From NCBI GenBank assembly GCA_030159075.1, contig BROG01000453.1:186001-250000 (forward strand): a DNA stretch of 64,000 nucleotides, in the 5' to 3' direction. The position numbers and the translations under genes were made by a program. This stretch comes from Atrina japonica. Its lineage: Eukaryota; Mollusca; Bivalvia; Pterioida; Pinnidae. The notes under the pieces were generated by a model. The model saw only the letters and a list, made by a program, of their open reading frames with translations. It was not told the DNA's origin and did not search any database. Positions 10,082 through 19,243 of the stretch are shown here, piece by piece. The stretch's first letter is position 1, and every line of letters starts with the position of its first letter.

Positions 10082-11386
10082 ATGGCAGAACGTGCAGAAG
10101 AAGCTATCCTTTACATCAGGGGACAGTTGTTCCTGGCTTCATTGAATACCCTGCAAGAAATAATATCTGAGCATAACATTACTCAGGATGAAGTTAAGAC
10201 TAGAACTGAAGCCATTATGTTGATACAGAAATGGTTTGACGCTGAACTGGAGTCAAGTGACAAAGGTGTCATTGCAATAATGGCTTTAGAAAAAGTGTTT
10301 GGTGATGAGATTGGAGATAAAACATCAGTTCCAAAAGAAAGCAGCACATCAGTTCCCAAAGAAAGTGGCGCATCAGTCGAGAGTCTAAAGAATAGTAATA
10401 CTGATGATAAAGTGAAGTCGTATCAAGTGCGTTACCACAAAGAATTCAAGATAAGTGGACAAATTGACCTTAAGTCCAGTATCCCATACACAAGCCTTGT
10501 AAGACAAGTCGAGACAGGCCTCTCAACGGGTTATCGAGAAGTCGAGATATTAGATGGTATTATTAGAACAATACCTCAATCATCAGGCCTAAGAAACTAT
10601 CTAGAGGGGAGACGTGACCTTACGCTCCCTAGAGTATGCCAAATACTCAGAAACCATTATCAAGAAAAGACCGCAACGAAGCACTATAACGAACTTGGCA
10701 GTATTACATAGGGTTCGAAAGAGGGTCCATGTGAATTTCTGATGCGTGCGATGGATATTGGAAACAAAATAACTTTTGCTAGCGGTGAAAATGGCACCGA
10801 ACTGAATTATAGTGGAGAACTTGTAAATGGCTTGTTCAAATGCACCATAGATACGGGACTTCATGACTTGGCAATACGTCAAGAATTTCGACCATTATTA
10901 CAAACTGGATCAGCGGATGAGCAACTTCTTGAAGGACTAACGCAAATAGTTTCGTGTGAAAATGAACGGAAATCCAAACTCGTACGGACATCAAACAAAC
11001 GAGCTGAATTGAATGTGGCATCACAAATTGACGTTTCAGATAATAAATCGGCAAAGTCCAAAGTTAAGGATAGTGTTCCGCCAAAGGAAAACTGACTAGT
11101 ATCTGGTGTGAAAGCTTTAAGGGCTGAACTAGCGGAAATGCGGGAATTAATTAGAAGTAAACCAGCAAATACATTGGACAGTGAACCACCGTATGGGCAG
11201 CGACAGCGAATACCTCAGCCTAGAGCATTCAGATCAAGGGCATGCCATGAGTGTCAAAGAAGGAATGAACGGAATTGCTATCATCGCTGGAAGTGTGGAG
11301 GAGATGACCATATCATGAGGAATTGTCAAGTACCGGATGACAAGAGACAGGGAAACATTTCTGGCCCACCCCAGAGGGACAGGTAG
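10082..11386 (+). pseudogene. gag: Ty3 gag with two in-frame stops
   Basis: One reading frame runs from ATG 10082 to TAG 11386 and is broken by TAG at 10709-10711 and TGA at 11093-11095. The N-terminal part is helical with a Ser/Lys linker (TSVPKESSTSVPKES, about residues 80-98). The middle (about residues 155-230) looks like a capsid domain: helical, with LRNYLEGRRDLTLPRV and then ILRNHYQEKTATKHYNEL, a spacing I associate with Metaviridae gag. The C-terminal part (about 11270-11330) has a worn zinc knuckle (RWKCGGDDHIMRNC) in which the first Cys of C-x2-C-x4-H-x4-C is Arg. Gag would package the element RNA. The frame changes at the junction with the next segment (11384-11386). Confidence 0.8.
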
Positions 11387-11799
11387 TGGCCCAGATGACA
11401 TTTCGAGGTCCCAATTGTAGAACCAAAAAGTGTGTTTCATGCGAACAAGAACATGTAAACTTAAAACTATGTTCTGGTTGTAACATAGCAAAATACTGTT
11501 CAAAATTATATCAAAGGAATAACTGGATGAAACATAAAGCAAACTGTAAAGGGATTCAAAATGATTACCGTTTAGAGAATTGCAGTGAAAATATTCAAAA
11601 TATTAAGGGACATGTGTATGGTGTTTCTCCAAATACAAAGAGCAAGATAACTAAGGTTGTTGGTGACCCCTGTGTGGTTACCTGTAATATTTGTGGTGTA
11701 GACTCAGATGTTTTATGGGATACGGGGGGGCTCAAGTTTCACTTGTCCAACATGATTGGTTGCATGAAAATTTTGCTAGCATGGATGTTAGGAAAATAG
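11386..11799 (+). pseudogene. Ty3 MYND-like zinc finger plus start of retropepsin
   Basis: The 137-codon frame holds C16-x2-C19, C29-x2-C32, Y37-C38, Q43, W47, H50 and C54, the MYND zinc-finger pattern. The seventh ligand, expected as Cys at residue 42, is Tyr. MYND fingers usually bind proline-rich peptides. The finger follows the gag zinc knuckle. After a linker, DVLWDTG (near 11708-11727) gives the retropepsin active-site DTG. The frame changes in the seven-G run at 11724-11730, and protease-like sequence continues in another frame to about 11845. Finding a MYND-like finger between gag and protease is unusual; it could be an element-borne domain or a captured host exon. Confidence 0.65.
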
Positions 11800-11884
11800 A
11801 TGAACTTATTGATGGTGGTCTTGATGTTACTCAGCTAATGGTATAGCCATTCCATTTGAAGGTTGGGTAGAATTAGTTGTAAAA

Positions 11885-14362
11885 TTGGAGTCTTGTGATG
11901 TAAGCATACATGTACCATCTCTAGTTACCAAAGCTCCTCTGAACAGGCCTATATCAGGATATAACGTTATAAAGTCTTTATTACAGGATATCCTGAATGA
12001 CTATAGGACAGGTATTCTTGCATCATCGATGCCCTCATTAGAAATGGAACAGAAAAGGGCATCTGCAGTTGTAAAACTTGTCTTGGAAAGCGACTGTGAT
12101 TCAGTTGGACAAGTAACGGTAGGACACAAAAGTTTACTCATATCAGAGAAATCTTCAAAACTATTGATATTTAAAGTGAGAGGACCAGCTAGACATATGG
12201 AGACTCATGCGTTGTTTGTGCCATCTGTTAGTACAGAGACACTGGGAATTGAAGCTGGTGAAACATTAGTGAAAGTAAGTAGTGGAAGGACATGTTCAGT
12301 CAGACTACTATTAACAAATCCTACCGGTAAGAGCATAGTCCTACGACGTGGAACTGAACTTGGAATCCTAGAACCAGTTTGCTCTGTAGTGCGTATGACA
12401 GCACCATGTGAACCAAGGATGGAACAAGATAGACAGGGAATAAATACGACAACTGTGGAAAAAAACAGTGAACAAACTAGAGTGGAGCAATGGGACCCAC
12501 CTGTTGATCTCAGCCAGAGCAACTTGAATGAGGATCAAAAACACATTGTAAGGAAGCTATTGAGAGAGGAGTGTGGTGAATTCTCAAGAAGTGATGACGA
12601 TATTGGTTGCATATCAGATTTACAAATGGATATGAAACTTAAAGATGATAAGCCAGTGCAGAGTTCCTATACGTCAATTCCTAAGTCTTTAAACCAAGAA
12701 GTGAAGGACTACATACAAGACCTCATTAACAAAAATTGGGTTCGAAAATCTAGATCACCATACTCAAGTGCAGTTGTATGTGTTCGGAAGAGAGATGGCA
12801 GTTTACGCTTATGTATTGACTACCGGAAGGTCAATGCCGAAACGGTGCATAACCAACAACCTATTCCGAAGGTCACTGATGCTTTAAATGGACTTGCTGG
12901 CATCAGATGGTTCTCTCTTCTGGATCAGGGGAAGGCTTACCACCAGGGTTTTATCACTGAAGAGTGCCCTCAGTATACAGCATTTGTGACACCTTGGGGG
13001 CAATATGAGTGGAACAGGATTCCGTTTGGTCTTTGTGGTGCTCCTGGAGTTTTTCAGAGATTTATGAACGAGTGTTTAGAGGGCTTAAGAGATGACATTT
13101 GTCTGCCTTATCTGGATGACGTTCTCGTTTACAGTGGCACATTTGAGGACCATGTCAATCATCTTCGACAGGTGCTGAGGCGACTACAAGGTGCTGGAGT
13201 TAAATTGAAACCAACTCAATGTAAGATGTTTACACAGAGTGTACATTATTTGGGTCATTTAGTTACTCAGGATGGCTATAGTATGGATCCCAGCGACCTT
13301 GAAGCTGTCACAAGTTTGAAGGATCGTAAGATTAAGACAGTGGGTGATGTGAGAAAACTCATCAGGTTCATTGGGAATTATCGTCGTTATATTCCAGACT
13401 TTTTAAGACGTGCTAAAAGAATTTATGATCTCCTTCAGGATGATAAAGGTGCAAAGAAATCTCTCAAGAAAATCAATGGAAAAAGGGCAGGTCAGAGTTC
13501 ATCCAGCAAGAAGATTCAATGGACTTCAGAACACAAGAGTGTTCTGGAAGATTTAATCAATTCGCTTATACAACCTCCAGTAATGGCCTACCCAGATTTT
13601 AGTCGTTCATTTGTGGTCCATGTAGATGCTTCACAGGAAGGCCTAGGTGCTGTTTTATACCAAGAGCAGGTCAACAAGAAGTTGGCAGTTGTGGCATATG
13701 GTTCTAGAACGTTAAATCCATCAGAAAAAAACTACCTAATGCACTCCGAAAAATTAGAATTTCTTGCTCTCAAATGGGCCATAACCGAAAGATTCAGGGA
13801 CTATCTCTACTACGCACCTGATTTTGTTGTTTACAGCGATAACAACCCTCTCCAATACATATTCACATCGGCAAAGTTAGATGCAGCCAGACTGAGATGG
13901 GTACAAGATCTAGCTGACTTTAAGTATACCATAAGGTACAAACCTGGGAGGAGTAATGGAGATGCAGATGGTCTAAGTCGGATGCTGCTGGATATGGAAC
14001 AAATTGAAAGTCAATATCCATGGATTTGTAAACCTGACGTCATTGGAGGTGTAGTAAATACTCTGAGTACCGAAGAAAGAGCAGCTTTATCTTCCATTAC
14101 CTTAGAGTCTCTCAAACAAGAGGAAATCATGTTGGGTGCTATGACCATTGAATCACTGGAACCACGGGATATTTTAGATGTGCAAAAAGAGGATAAACCC
14201 ATTGCTATTGCAAAGTCTTTTGTGGAACAGGGAAAAACTCCTTCTAAATTAGAAAGAATTTCAATGTTGAAACAAAGATTTTATTACGTGATTTGCCCAG
14301 ATTACAGATTGATACTGAAGGGTTGCTTAGACGGAAAGTCCATTCTCCCGAAGAAAGAATAG
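11885..14362 (+). CDS. pol: Ty3 pol fragment: linker, reverse transcriptase, RNase H
   Basis: An 825-codon open frame from the first ATG after the protease break. Residues up to about 215 are a linker after the protease. Reverse transcriptase follows: [12 protein letters not shown], then [14 protein letters not shown] with the first catalytic Asp, then [15 protein letters not shown], then [10 protein letters not shown] with the catalytic Asp pair (about 13109-13135). RNase H follows: [28 protein letters not shown] and [11 protein letters not shown] supply D, E and D. RNase H ends with a tail like [15 protein letters not shown]. This fits Metaviridae (RT-RH before IN). Near 14280-14362 the frame drifts and the true continuation lies in the frame of the next segment. 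In the intact element this would be an internal part of a polyprotein; the ATG is not necessarily a real start. Confidence 0.9.
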   Translation: MESCDVSIHVPSLVTKAPLNRPISGYNVIKSLLQDILNDYRTGILASSMPSLEMEQKRASAVVKLVLESDCDSVGQVTVGHKSLLISEKSSKLLIFKVRGPARHMETHALFVPSVSTETLGIEAGETLVKVSSGRTCSVRLLLTNPTGKSIVLRRGTELGILEPVCSVVRMTAPCEPRMEQDRQGINTTTVEKNSEQTRVEQWDPPVDLSQSNLNEDQKHIVRKLLREECGEFSRSDDDIGCISDLQMDMKLKDDKPVQSSYTSIPKSLNQEVKDYIQDLINKNWVRKSRSPYSSAVVCVRKRDGSLRLCIDYRKVNAETVHNQQPIPKVTDALNGLAGIRWFSLLDQGKAYHQGFITEECPQYTAFVTPWGQYEWNRIPFGLCGAPGVFQRFMNECLEGLRDDICLPYLDDVLVYSGTFEDHVNHLRQVLRRLQGAGVKLKPTQCKMFTQSVHYLGHLVTQDGYSMDPSDLEAVTSLKDRKIKTVGDVRKLIRFIGNYRRYIPDFLRRAKRIYDLLQDDKGAKKSLKKINGKRAGQSSSSKKIQWTSEHKSVLEDLINSLIQPPVMAYPDFSRSFVVHVDASQEGLGAVLYQEQVNKKLAVVAYGSRTLNPSEKNYLMHSEKLEFLALKWAITERFRDYLYYAPDFVVYSDNNPLQYIFTSAKLDAARLRWVQDLADFKYTIRYKPGRSNGDADGLSRMLLDMEQIESQYPWICKPDVIGGVVNTLSTEERAALSSITLESLKQEEIMLGAMTIESLEPRDILDVQKEDKPIAIAKSFVEQGKTPSKLERISMLKQRFYYVICPDYRLILKGCLDGKSILPKKE

Positions 14363-14664
14363 TACTGCAGCTTGTTTTGCCAAGTAAATACAGGAAACAG
14401 GTACTTTTTCAGCTCCACAATGATATGGGACAAATCGGATCAGACAGAGTCCTCAACCTTGCACGGTCCAGATTCTTTTGGCCAAGGATGGCTGGTGATA
14501 TTTGTCAGTACATCACCAAGGAATGCGAATGTATTAAAAGTAAGAAACCAGACACACAGCCAAAAGCACCACTACAGCCGATTGTAACTACGTTTCCATT
14601 CAAGTTGGTGTCCATTGATTTCTTACATTTAAAAAGGCCAAAGGCAGTTATGAATATATCATAA
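14293..14664 (+). pseudogene. Ty3 integrase N-terminal part
   Basis: Contains the integrase zinc-binding region LHNDMGQIGSDRVLNLARSR, then a C-x(2)-C-like pair (ECECIKSKK), i.e. the HHCC domain with the first His replaced or worn. It then enters the catalytic core at VSIDFLHL (first Asp of D,D-35-E). The segment starts in a frame shifted from the RT/RNase H frame and is lost to another frame at about 14640-14660. Integrase would insert the cDNA. Confidence 0.8.
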
Positions 14665-14666
14665 TC

Positions 14667-15005
14667 GTGATGGATCATTATACAAGGTTTGCACAGGCCT
14701 ATGCGACCAAAAACAAGAGTGCAAGAACTGCTGCAGATAAAGTATTTAATGATTTTGTATGTAGGTTTGGAATGCCACATCGACTCCACCATGATCAAGG
14801 ACGGGAATTTGAAAATAAGTTTTTCCATCAGTTACAAAATCTAACAGGGATAGGCAAATCCAGAACGACTCCGTATCACCCGGAGGGAAATGGACAGGTA
14901 GAACGTTTCAATCGCACGTTATTACACTACCAGCTAAGGATAAACAGGACTGGAAATCTCATCTCAATAAGATGGTTCATGCTTATAATTGCACAAACGT
15001 CATGA
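14667..15005 (+). pseudogene. Ty3 integrase catalytic core
   Basis: [18 protein letters not shown] opens the segment. [14 protein letters not shown] supplies the second catalytic Asp, and [18 protein letters not shown] the Glu about 35 residues later. It is broken from the N-terminal part by a frameshift near 14650 and from the C-terminal part by another near 14940-15000. Confidence 0.85.
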
Positions 15006-15447
15006 GTCAACGGGCTATTCACCCTTCCATCTTCTTTTTGGAAGGCACCCACGACTTCCAGTGGATATGATATTTCAGAAACAAGACACTAGGGATGGAA
15101 ATACATCAAGATCTCACTTCGTCCAAAAATGGGCTGAACGAATCAAGGCAGCATATGATATAGCATCAAGGAACATTGCGAGATCTGCTGAAAAAGGCAA
15201 AAAACATCATGATGCTAAAAGACTAAGTGCTGAACTAAAAGCTGCTGATCGCGTGCTCGTGCGAAATGTTGCGCGGAAAGCAGGACCTGATAAGTTACGA
15301 TCGTATTGGGAGGAGGATGTTTATGTCGTCTTGAAGAAAATTAATGAGGACATACCAGTGTATGAAGTACAAAAAGAGAATCGCAAATTCGTAGGCTCCA
15401 CAGGAATATCCTTTTACAGTGCAATTGTTTACCTCTTGAAAGTTTAA
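14989..15447 (+). pseudogene. Ty3 integrase C-terminal part
   Basis: [20 protein letters not shown] is the usual motif after the DDE core in Ty3/gypsy integrases. It is followed by a Lys/Arg-rich helical stretch and a chromatin/DNA-binding-like module (ADRVLVRNVARKAGPDKL, then SYWEEDVYVVLKK). The frame is lost near 15400-15447. Confidence 0.8.
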
Positions 15448-15816
15448 AGGAAACAGAAGAAGAAGGATCGCAAACCACTATTTATTAAAAATTCTACAAG
15501 TGATTCTGACCATGATATTATTGTGGAGACAACCTTGAATCCTATGGCAGAGGTATTCATGCCACAAAGTGCAACGGACAAAACGCTAGATGATGGCAAT
15601 GTATCTTCACATAATAATACTAGCAATATTGCGCTCGAGGACCAACAGTCAGAAATGTCAGGGAATAGTAACCGTGAATCAGATATTGGCAATTCATCAG
15701 TAGATTAACAACTCAATGATACTGAACACGGTGATGATGAAACAGATGATGACTCGGTTGTGATAACATCAAACAGGAGGTCAAGGACTCGTCAACCACC
15801 AACGCGCTTTACTTAA
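15448..15816 (+). pseudogene. Ty3 pol C-terminal tail
   Basis: In one frame, Asp/Ser/Asn-rich sequence (15523-15705) is interrupted by TAA at 15706-15708 and continues to RSRTRQPPTRFT with a stop at 15814-15816. An Arg-Gln-Pro-Pro-x-Arg-Phe ending is typical for the last residues of Ty3/gypsy pol. Confidence 0.6.
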
Positions 15817-16311
15817 AATGCGTTTGGGGAACCTACATATACAAATTAGGTTGTTAGTTAATAATTTCTAAGTCAGGAGTATGTAGTTAGATTGTTTTTA
15901 CTTTGTTAGTTCACACATTTCAGTAAAGTCCAATTGAATTTTACTAGTCATCTGATACAACAAGTATTTTTGTTATTGTGTTATATTGTAGGGGATAAAC
16001 CATTCATTATGCTGTAGGTAATTAAGTGTCCGGGAACTTTCACCGATAGGATATTCTAAGGTGCCTATCTATACACATAGCATATTGTCAGTGTGTAATT
16101 GATAATTGATTACCAGATTGGCCAACTTGTAACAAACGCTGAATGAACTAGTTATTCTTGTTGCTATTGTATTGTTCTTACAATTGATGTTTTTTTATAA
16201 GGCAGACCTTTATGCTAAATGTTGAGTATAGGTCGGGTATCGATACTTTTGAATGTATTATCGATAATTTGGTTAGATGTGTACCTGAAATGTCGAGACG
16301 ACATTCATTTT
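15817..16311 (+). other. Ty3 3' non-coding region
   Basis: AT-rich element sequence between the end of pol and the polypurine tract. No open frame of note. Confidence 0.6.
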
Positions 16312-16322
16312 GGCGGGGAGAG
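16312..16322 (+). promoter_or_regulatory. Ty3 polypurine tract
   Basis: GGCGGGGAGAG lies directly before the 3' LTR (one C within the purines). It is the expected plus-strand primer site. Confidence 0.7.
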
Positions 16323-16556
16323 TGTAGCAGAATAAATGGTGTCATGTAAAGGTACCCCTATTTCTATTTTTCATTTTCATGTCTGATTTGAATCTAGGAT
16401 GGATAACTCAGTAAAGTCTATGTAGGAGTTACCTAAGCTACATAGGGGAGTTGTGCTAGAGGCATGCGTATTCCTTGGCGCCATTAAACATCGAACATCA
16501 ATGTTTCATTCTGTTCATTCTTTCCTCCTTACAGAGTGCAGGACCCATGAGTAACA
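16323..16556 (+). repeat. 3' LTR of the Ty3/gypsy element
   Basis: 234 bp, TGTAGCAGAATAAATGG to CATGAGTAACA. Followed by the target duplicate AGCA (16557-16560). Confidence 0.95.
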
Positions 16557-17820
16557 AGCACATGTTTATTGGACTCGGTAATCTTCCTAACAATTTACCG
16601 AAAGTTAATTTGCAATGCTCAAAGTAATGGCAGACAAGTAATAACTGATAATACGGGTTACATTTTGGAAGATTGTTGCAATTACACACATGCATTTGTT
16701 ATTCTATTCAGATGGTCTCCTTGGGATATATATGAGATAGAATATCACATAAAATGGGCATGTAAAATTGTTCACCTGCGACAGCTCATATCACTTTAAA
16801 AAATTCAGAAAAATTCTACAAATTAAAATTCAGCAAAATTCTTGCACAAAACATTTCTTCACCTATATACAAGTAAAACACTTTAATGCATCATTGTGAA
16901 TCATGCAAAAATGAATGATAATGACAAAGTCTGAAAAGACTTCGAAAAGGTGTCAACAATCAATATTCTGATTTCTATGAAAAATACAAACTTGAATCAT
17001 ACATCCATGAAGATCAATCAGAAACAATCCATTTTTTAATTCATGTAGCAGTTCTAAAGAAGAATATTTTTAAAGAGGAGTACCTTTTGGGACCTATTAT
17101 GCCCCACCCCAGATCCACTACTGGACCAATCAGTCTGAAAACTATTATCTTGGTAAAGGACCTTTAACACTTGCTTCCTGTGAAGTTTCATCAAAATTCC
17201 TTCAGTGGTTTTGAAACAAAAGTTGATAGTGTGGAAAATGCACTCCCTTCCTCTTGTTCTGCATTCTTAAAAAATTCTAGAAATGAATTTCAGCAAAATT
17301 CTTTTACAAAAACATTTCTTTACCAAATTACAAGTAAAACACATCAATTGGATGCATAAAAGTGAATGCAAGGGGAGATAATTGAGGAAATCATGCAAAA
17401 TGAATGACAACATCAAAGTCCGAAAAGACCTAAAAAACGATGTCAAAAATCAATATTCTGATTTCTATAAAAAATACAAACTTGAATCAAACATCCATGT
17501 AGATCACTCAGAAACAATCCATTTTTCAATTCATGCAGCGGGTCTGGAGAATATTTTTAAATAGGGGTACTTTTTGGGACCTATTTTGCACCACTGTGGA
17601 TCCACCCTGTGCCAATCTGGCTGAAAATTACAAACTTGGTAAAGGACCTTGAGCACTTGCTTCCTTTCAAGTTTTGTCAAAATCGCTTCCATGGTTTCAG
17701 AGATGAAGTTGAAAAAATGAAAAATTACAGCTCAGGTGGATTAAAATAGCTGAATACAGAGGTAAACTACTCACTGACAAATTATTGACACAGGGATATC
17801 GAAAACCGCGTTAAATGTCA

Positions 17821-18180
17821 ACGTTCCGCAAATTTTATGGTCGGTATAATAGTCTTGTTTGCAATAACTTTGTTTCACTGGGTGATATTTTGAGTTGCCT
17901 TTTTGTTGGCAGTTGTTGAGACGTCTGTACCAACTGTGACAAGGATTCACTCCTCACATATTTCATTGGACTTGACCGTGGACACACGGCGGGTGTGACC
18001 GGTCGACAGGGGATGCTTACTCCATGGCACCTGATCCCACCTCTTAGTTTCCAGAGGTCCATGTTTGTCAATTTTTACCGGATTTGTATTTATGTCCTGG
18101 ACATTCTACTAATTTATACTTTGGTATCCTAGATTTTTTATATTTGTCATATTTTCTGCTAAAAATAGTTATCCATGGAA
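17821..18180. repeat. Dispersed repeat, paired with 52100-52480
   Basis: Shares long near-identical runs with 52100-52480, for example GTTGAGACGTCTGTACCA, GGTGTGACCGGTCGACAGGG and GGCACCTGATCCCACCT. I know this sequence type as a widespread bivalve repeat. No coding frame is shared between the copies. Confidence 0.7.
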
Positions 18181-19117
18181 ATCACCTGCCCAACAGGAAA
18201 CGTACCAGTAATGAGCTAGGCATAAGACTTCTTTAACTCTGGTTTTTAATAACAAAAAATTTATTCAATGTAAGAACAAAAAGAAACAAACTTATTTTTT
18301 TTAAGCAGTTAAAAGAAAAAAACCTGTTAAATGTCACAATGACATGAAAATGTTTTCTTTTTTTTTAGATATATGACAATATCTGTCAAGACTAAATCTG
18401 AAACATGACCTAAATCTGAAACATGACTTAAATCTGAAACATGACCTAAATCTGATAACAATGTGAAAAACAGATGCTGCCTATAACCCAATTGTAGATT
18501 CTACATGCAAGGACATTAAATTGAGAAAATGTCAAACTAAAACAACAATTCTAGGAAAGGCACAATGTAACATAAACATCATATTTATTCAAGTCTTTCA
18601 GACATCTGTTTATGCAAAGCAGATGCACAAGGAAAGCTTCAATTTAAAGTAAACTGTAAATATCATTTTTGACATTGCAGTGAATTACACACACATCTAT
18701 ATGTCAAACATCAACATCTGAGAGAAAGTTTTCCCTTAAAAACTAATAAATAAACGGCAGCTTAGACAGAGCTATATGGCGGCAATTAGGGGATGATATT
18801 ACTGTCTGAGGCAGCATGATGTGTCATTGTTTATCAGTACTGACAAAATTTGACATGGTATGGTTTCAAGATGTGTCATTCAACACCATCTTCAACAGTA
18901 TTTTAGTGAAATATAATTACAACAAAAAGTGGCTCCATGCAATAAGACATTTATACGACTTAAGGGCAGGGTGATATGTCATCATATCACAGAAGAATGA
19001 TATGATAATGTTTTGTTTGTGTTATTTAACACCACTTTCAACATTACAAGAACTTCAGGGATGTGGTAGTAACAAAATGGGGATATACTAGTAAAACAAT
19101 GGCCATATACTAGTACT
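18181..19117. other. Non-coding stretch with an 18-bp tandem repeat
   Basis: At 18392-18455 the unit AAATCTGAAACATGACCT repeats about 3.5 times. Otherwise nothing recognisable. Confidence 0.6.
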
Positions 19118-19240
19118 TGTTTGTTGTTGTTTCACATCCCACTCAAGATTCTTTCACTCATATGGAGACATCCTCAAATGCCAGTGAAGGGCTTTAAAGT
19201 TTGGCACAGGACCTTGGTTTTAACTGTCTCATCCAAAGCG
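19118..19240 (-). mobile_element. Worn SINE 3' part
   Basis: Minus-strand 3' end of the SINE family seen at 19895-20165: CACATCCCACTCAAGA, TTTCACTCATATGGAGAC and GTGAAGGGCTTTAAAG. The tRNA head is lost. Confidence 0.55.
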
Positions 19241-19243
19241 ATA

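Larger units (their letters stand above)
9745..16556 (+). mobile_element. Ty3/gypsy LTR retrotransposon, broken gag-pol
   Basis: A 6.8-kb element with two LTRs (TG...CA), a 4-bp target duplication AGCA (9741-9744 and 16557-16560), gag with a zinc-knuckle remnant, a MYND-like finger, retropepsin, reverse transcriptase, RNase H and DDE integrase in the Metaviridae order. LTRs differ by 3 substitutions and two indels (11 bp and 1 bp), which points to recent insertion. Yet gag-pol is interrupted by in-frame stops (10709-10711, 11093-11095, 15706-15708) and several frameshifts. It sits inside a TTAA-flanked element whose paralogue at 51.4 kb shows the empty site. Confidence 0.95.
8961..16799 (-). 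mobile_element. TTAA-flanked TIR element, copy A (split by Ty3 element)
   Basis: Left end TTAAAGCGATATAAGCTGTC (8961-8980). Right end, read inward on the minus strand, TTAAAGTGATATGAGCTGTC (16799-16780). Both ends start with TTAA, the hallmark target of piggyBac-type transposases. Without the inserted Ty3 element the copy is about 1.03 kb. It matches copies B (37415-37731) and C (51129-52832) in its ends and in TGTCCCCTGACATATAG. Relative to those copies it is inverted. No transposase is visible, so it is non-autonomous. Confidence 0.75.
8853..17745 (+). mobile_element. AAGAGGCC-type element split by nested insertions
   Basis: The left part (8853-8960) opens with AAGAGGGCC and CGCTCACCTGAGAAC. 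The right part (16800-17745) carries the family interior twice (about 16800-17100 and 17270-17580) and closes near GCTCAGGTGGATTA. The two parts are separated by a TTAA-flanked element (8961-16799), which itself contains a Ty3 element. The interior matches the intact copy at 1072-1668. Total own sequence is about 1.05 kb. The left part is short, so linking the two halves is partly inference. Confidence 0.5.

Noticed and set aside
10082..11386. Programmed stop-codon readthrough in Ty3 gag.
   Set aside because: Two different stops (TAG and TGA) plus several frameshifts in pol fit decay or sequence error better than a regulated readthrough. No downstream structure was identified.
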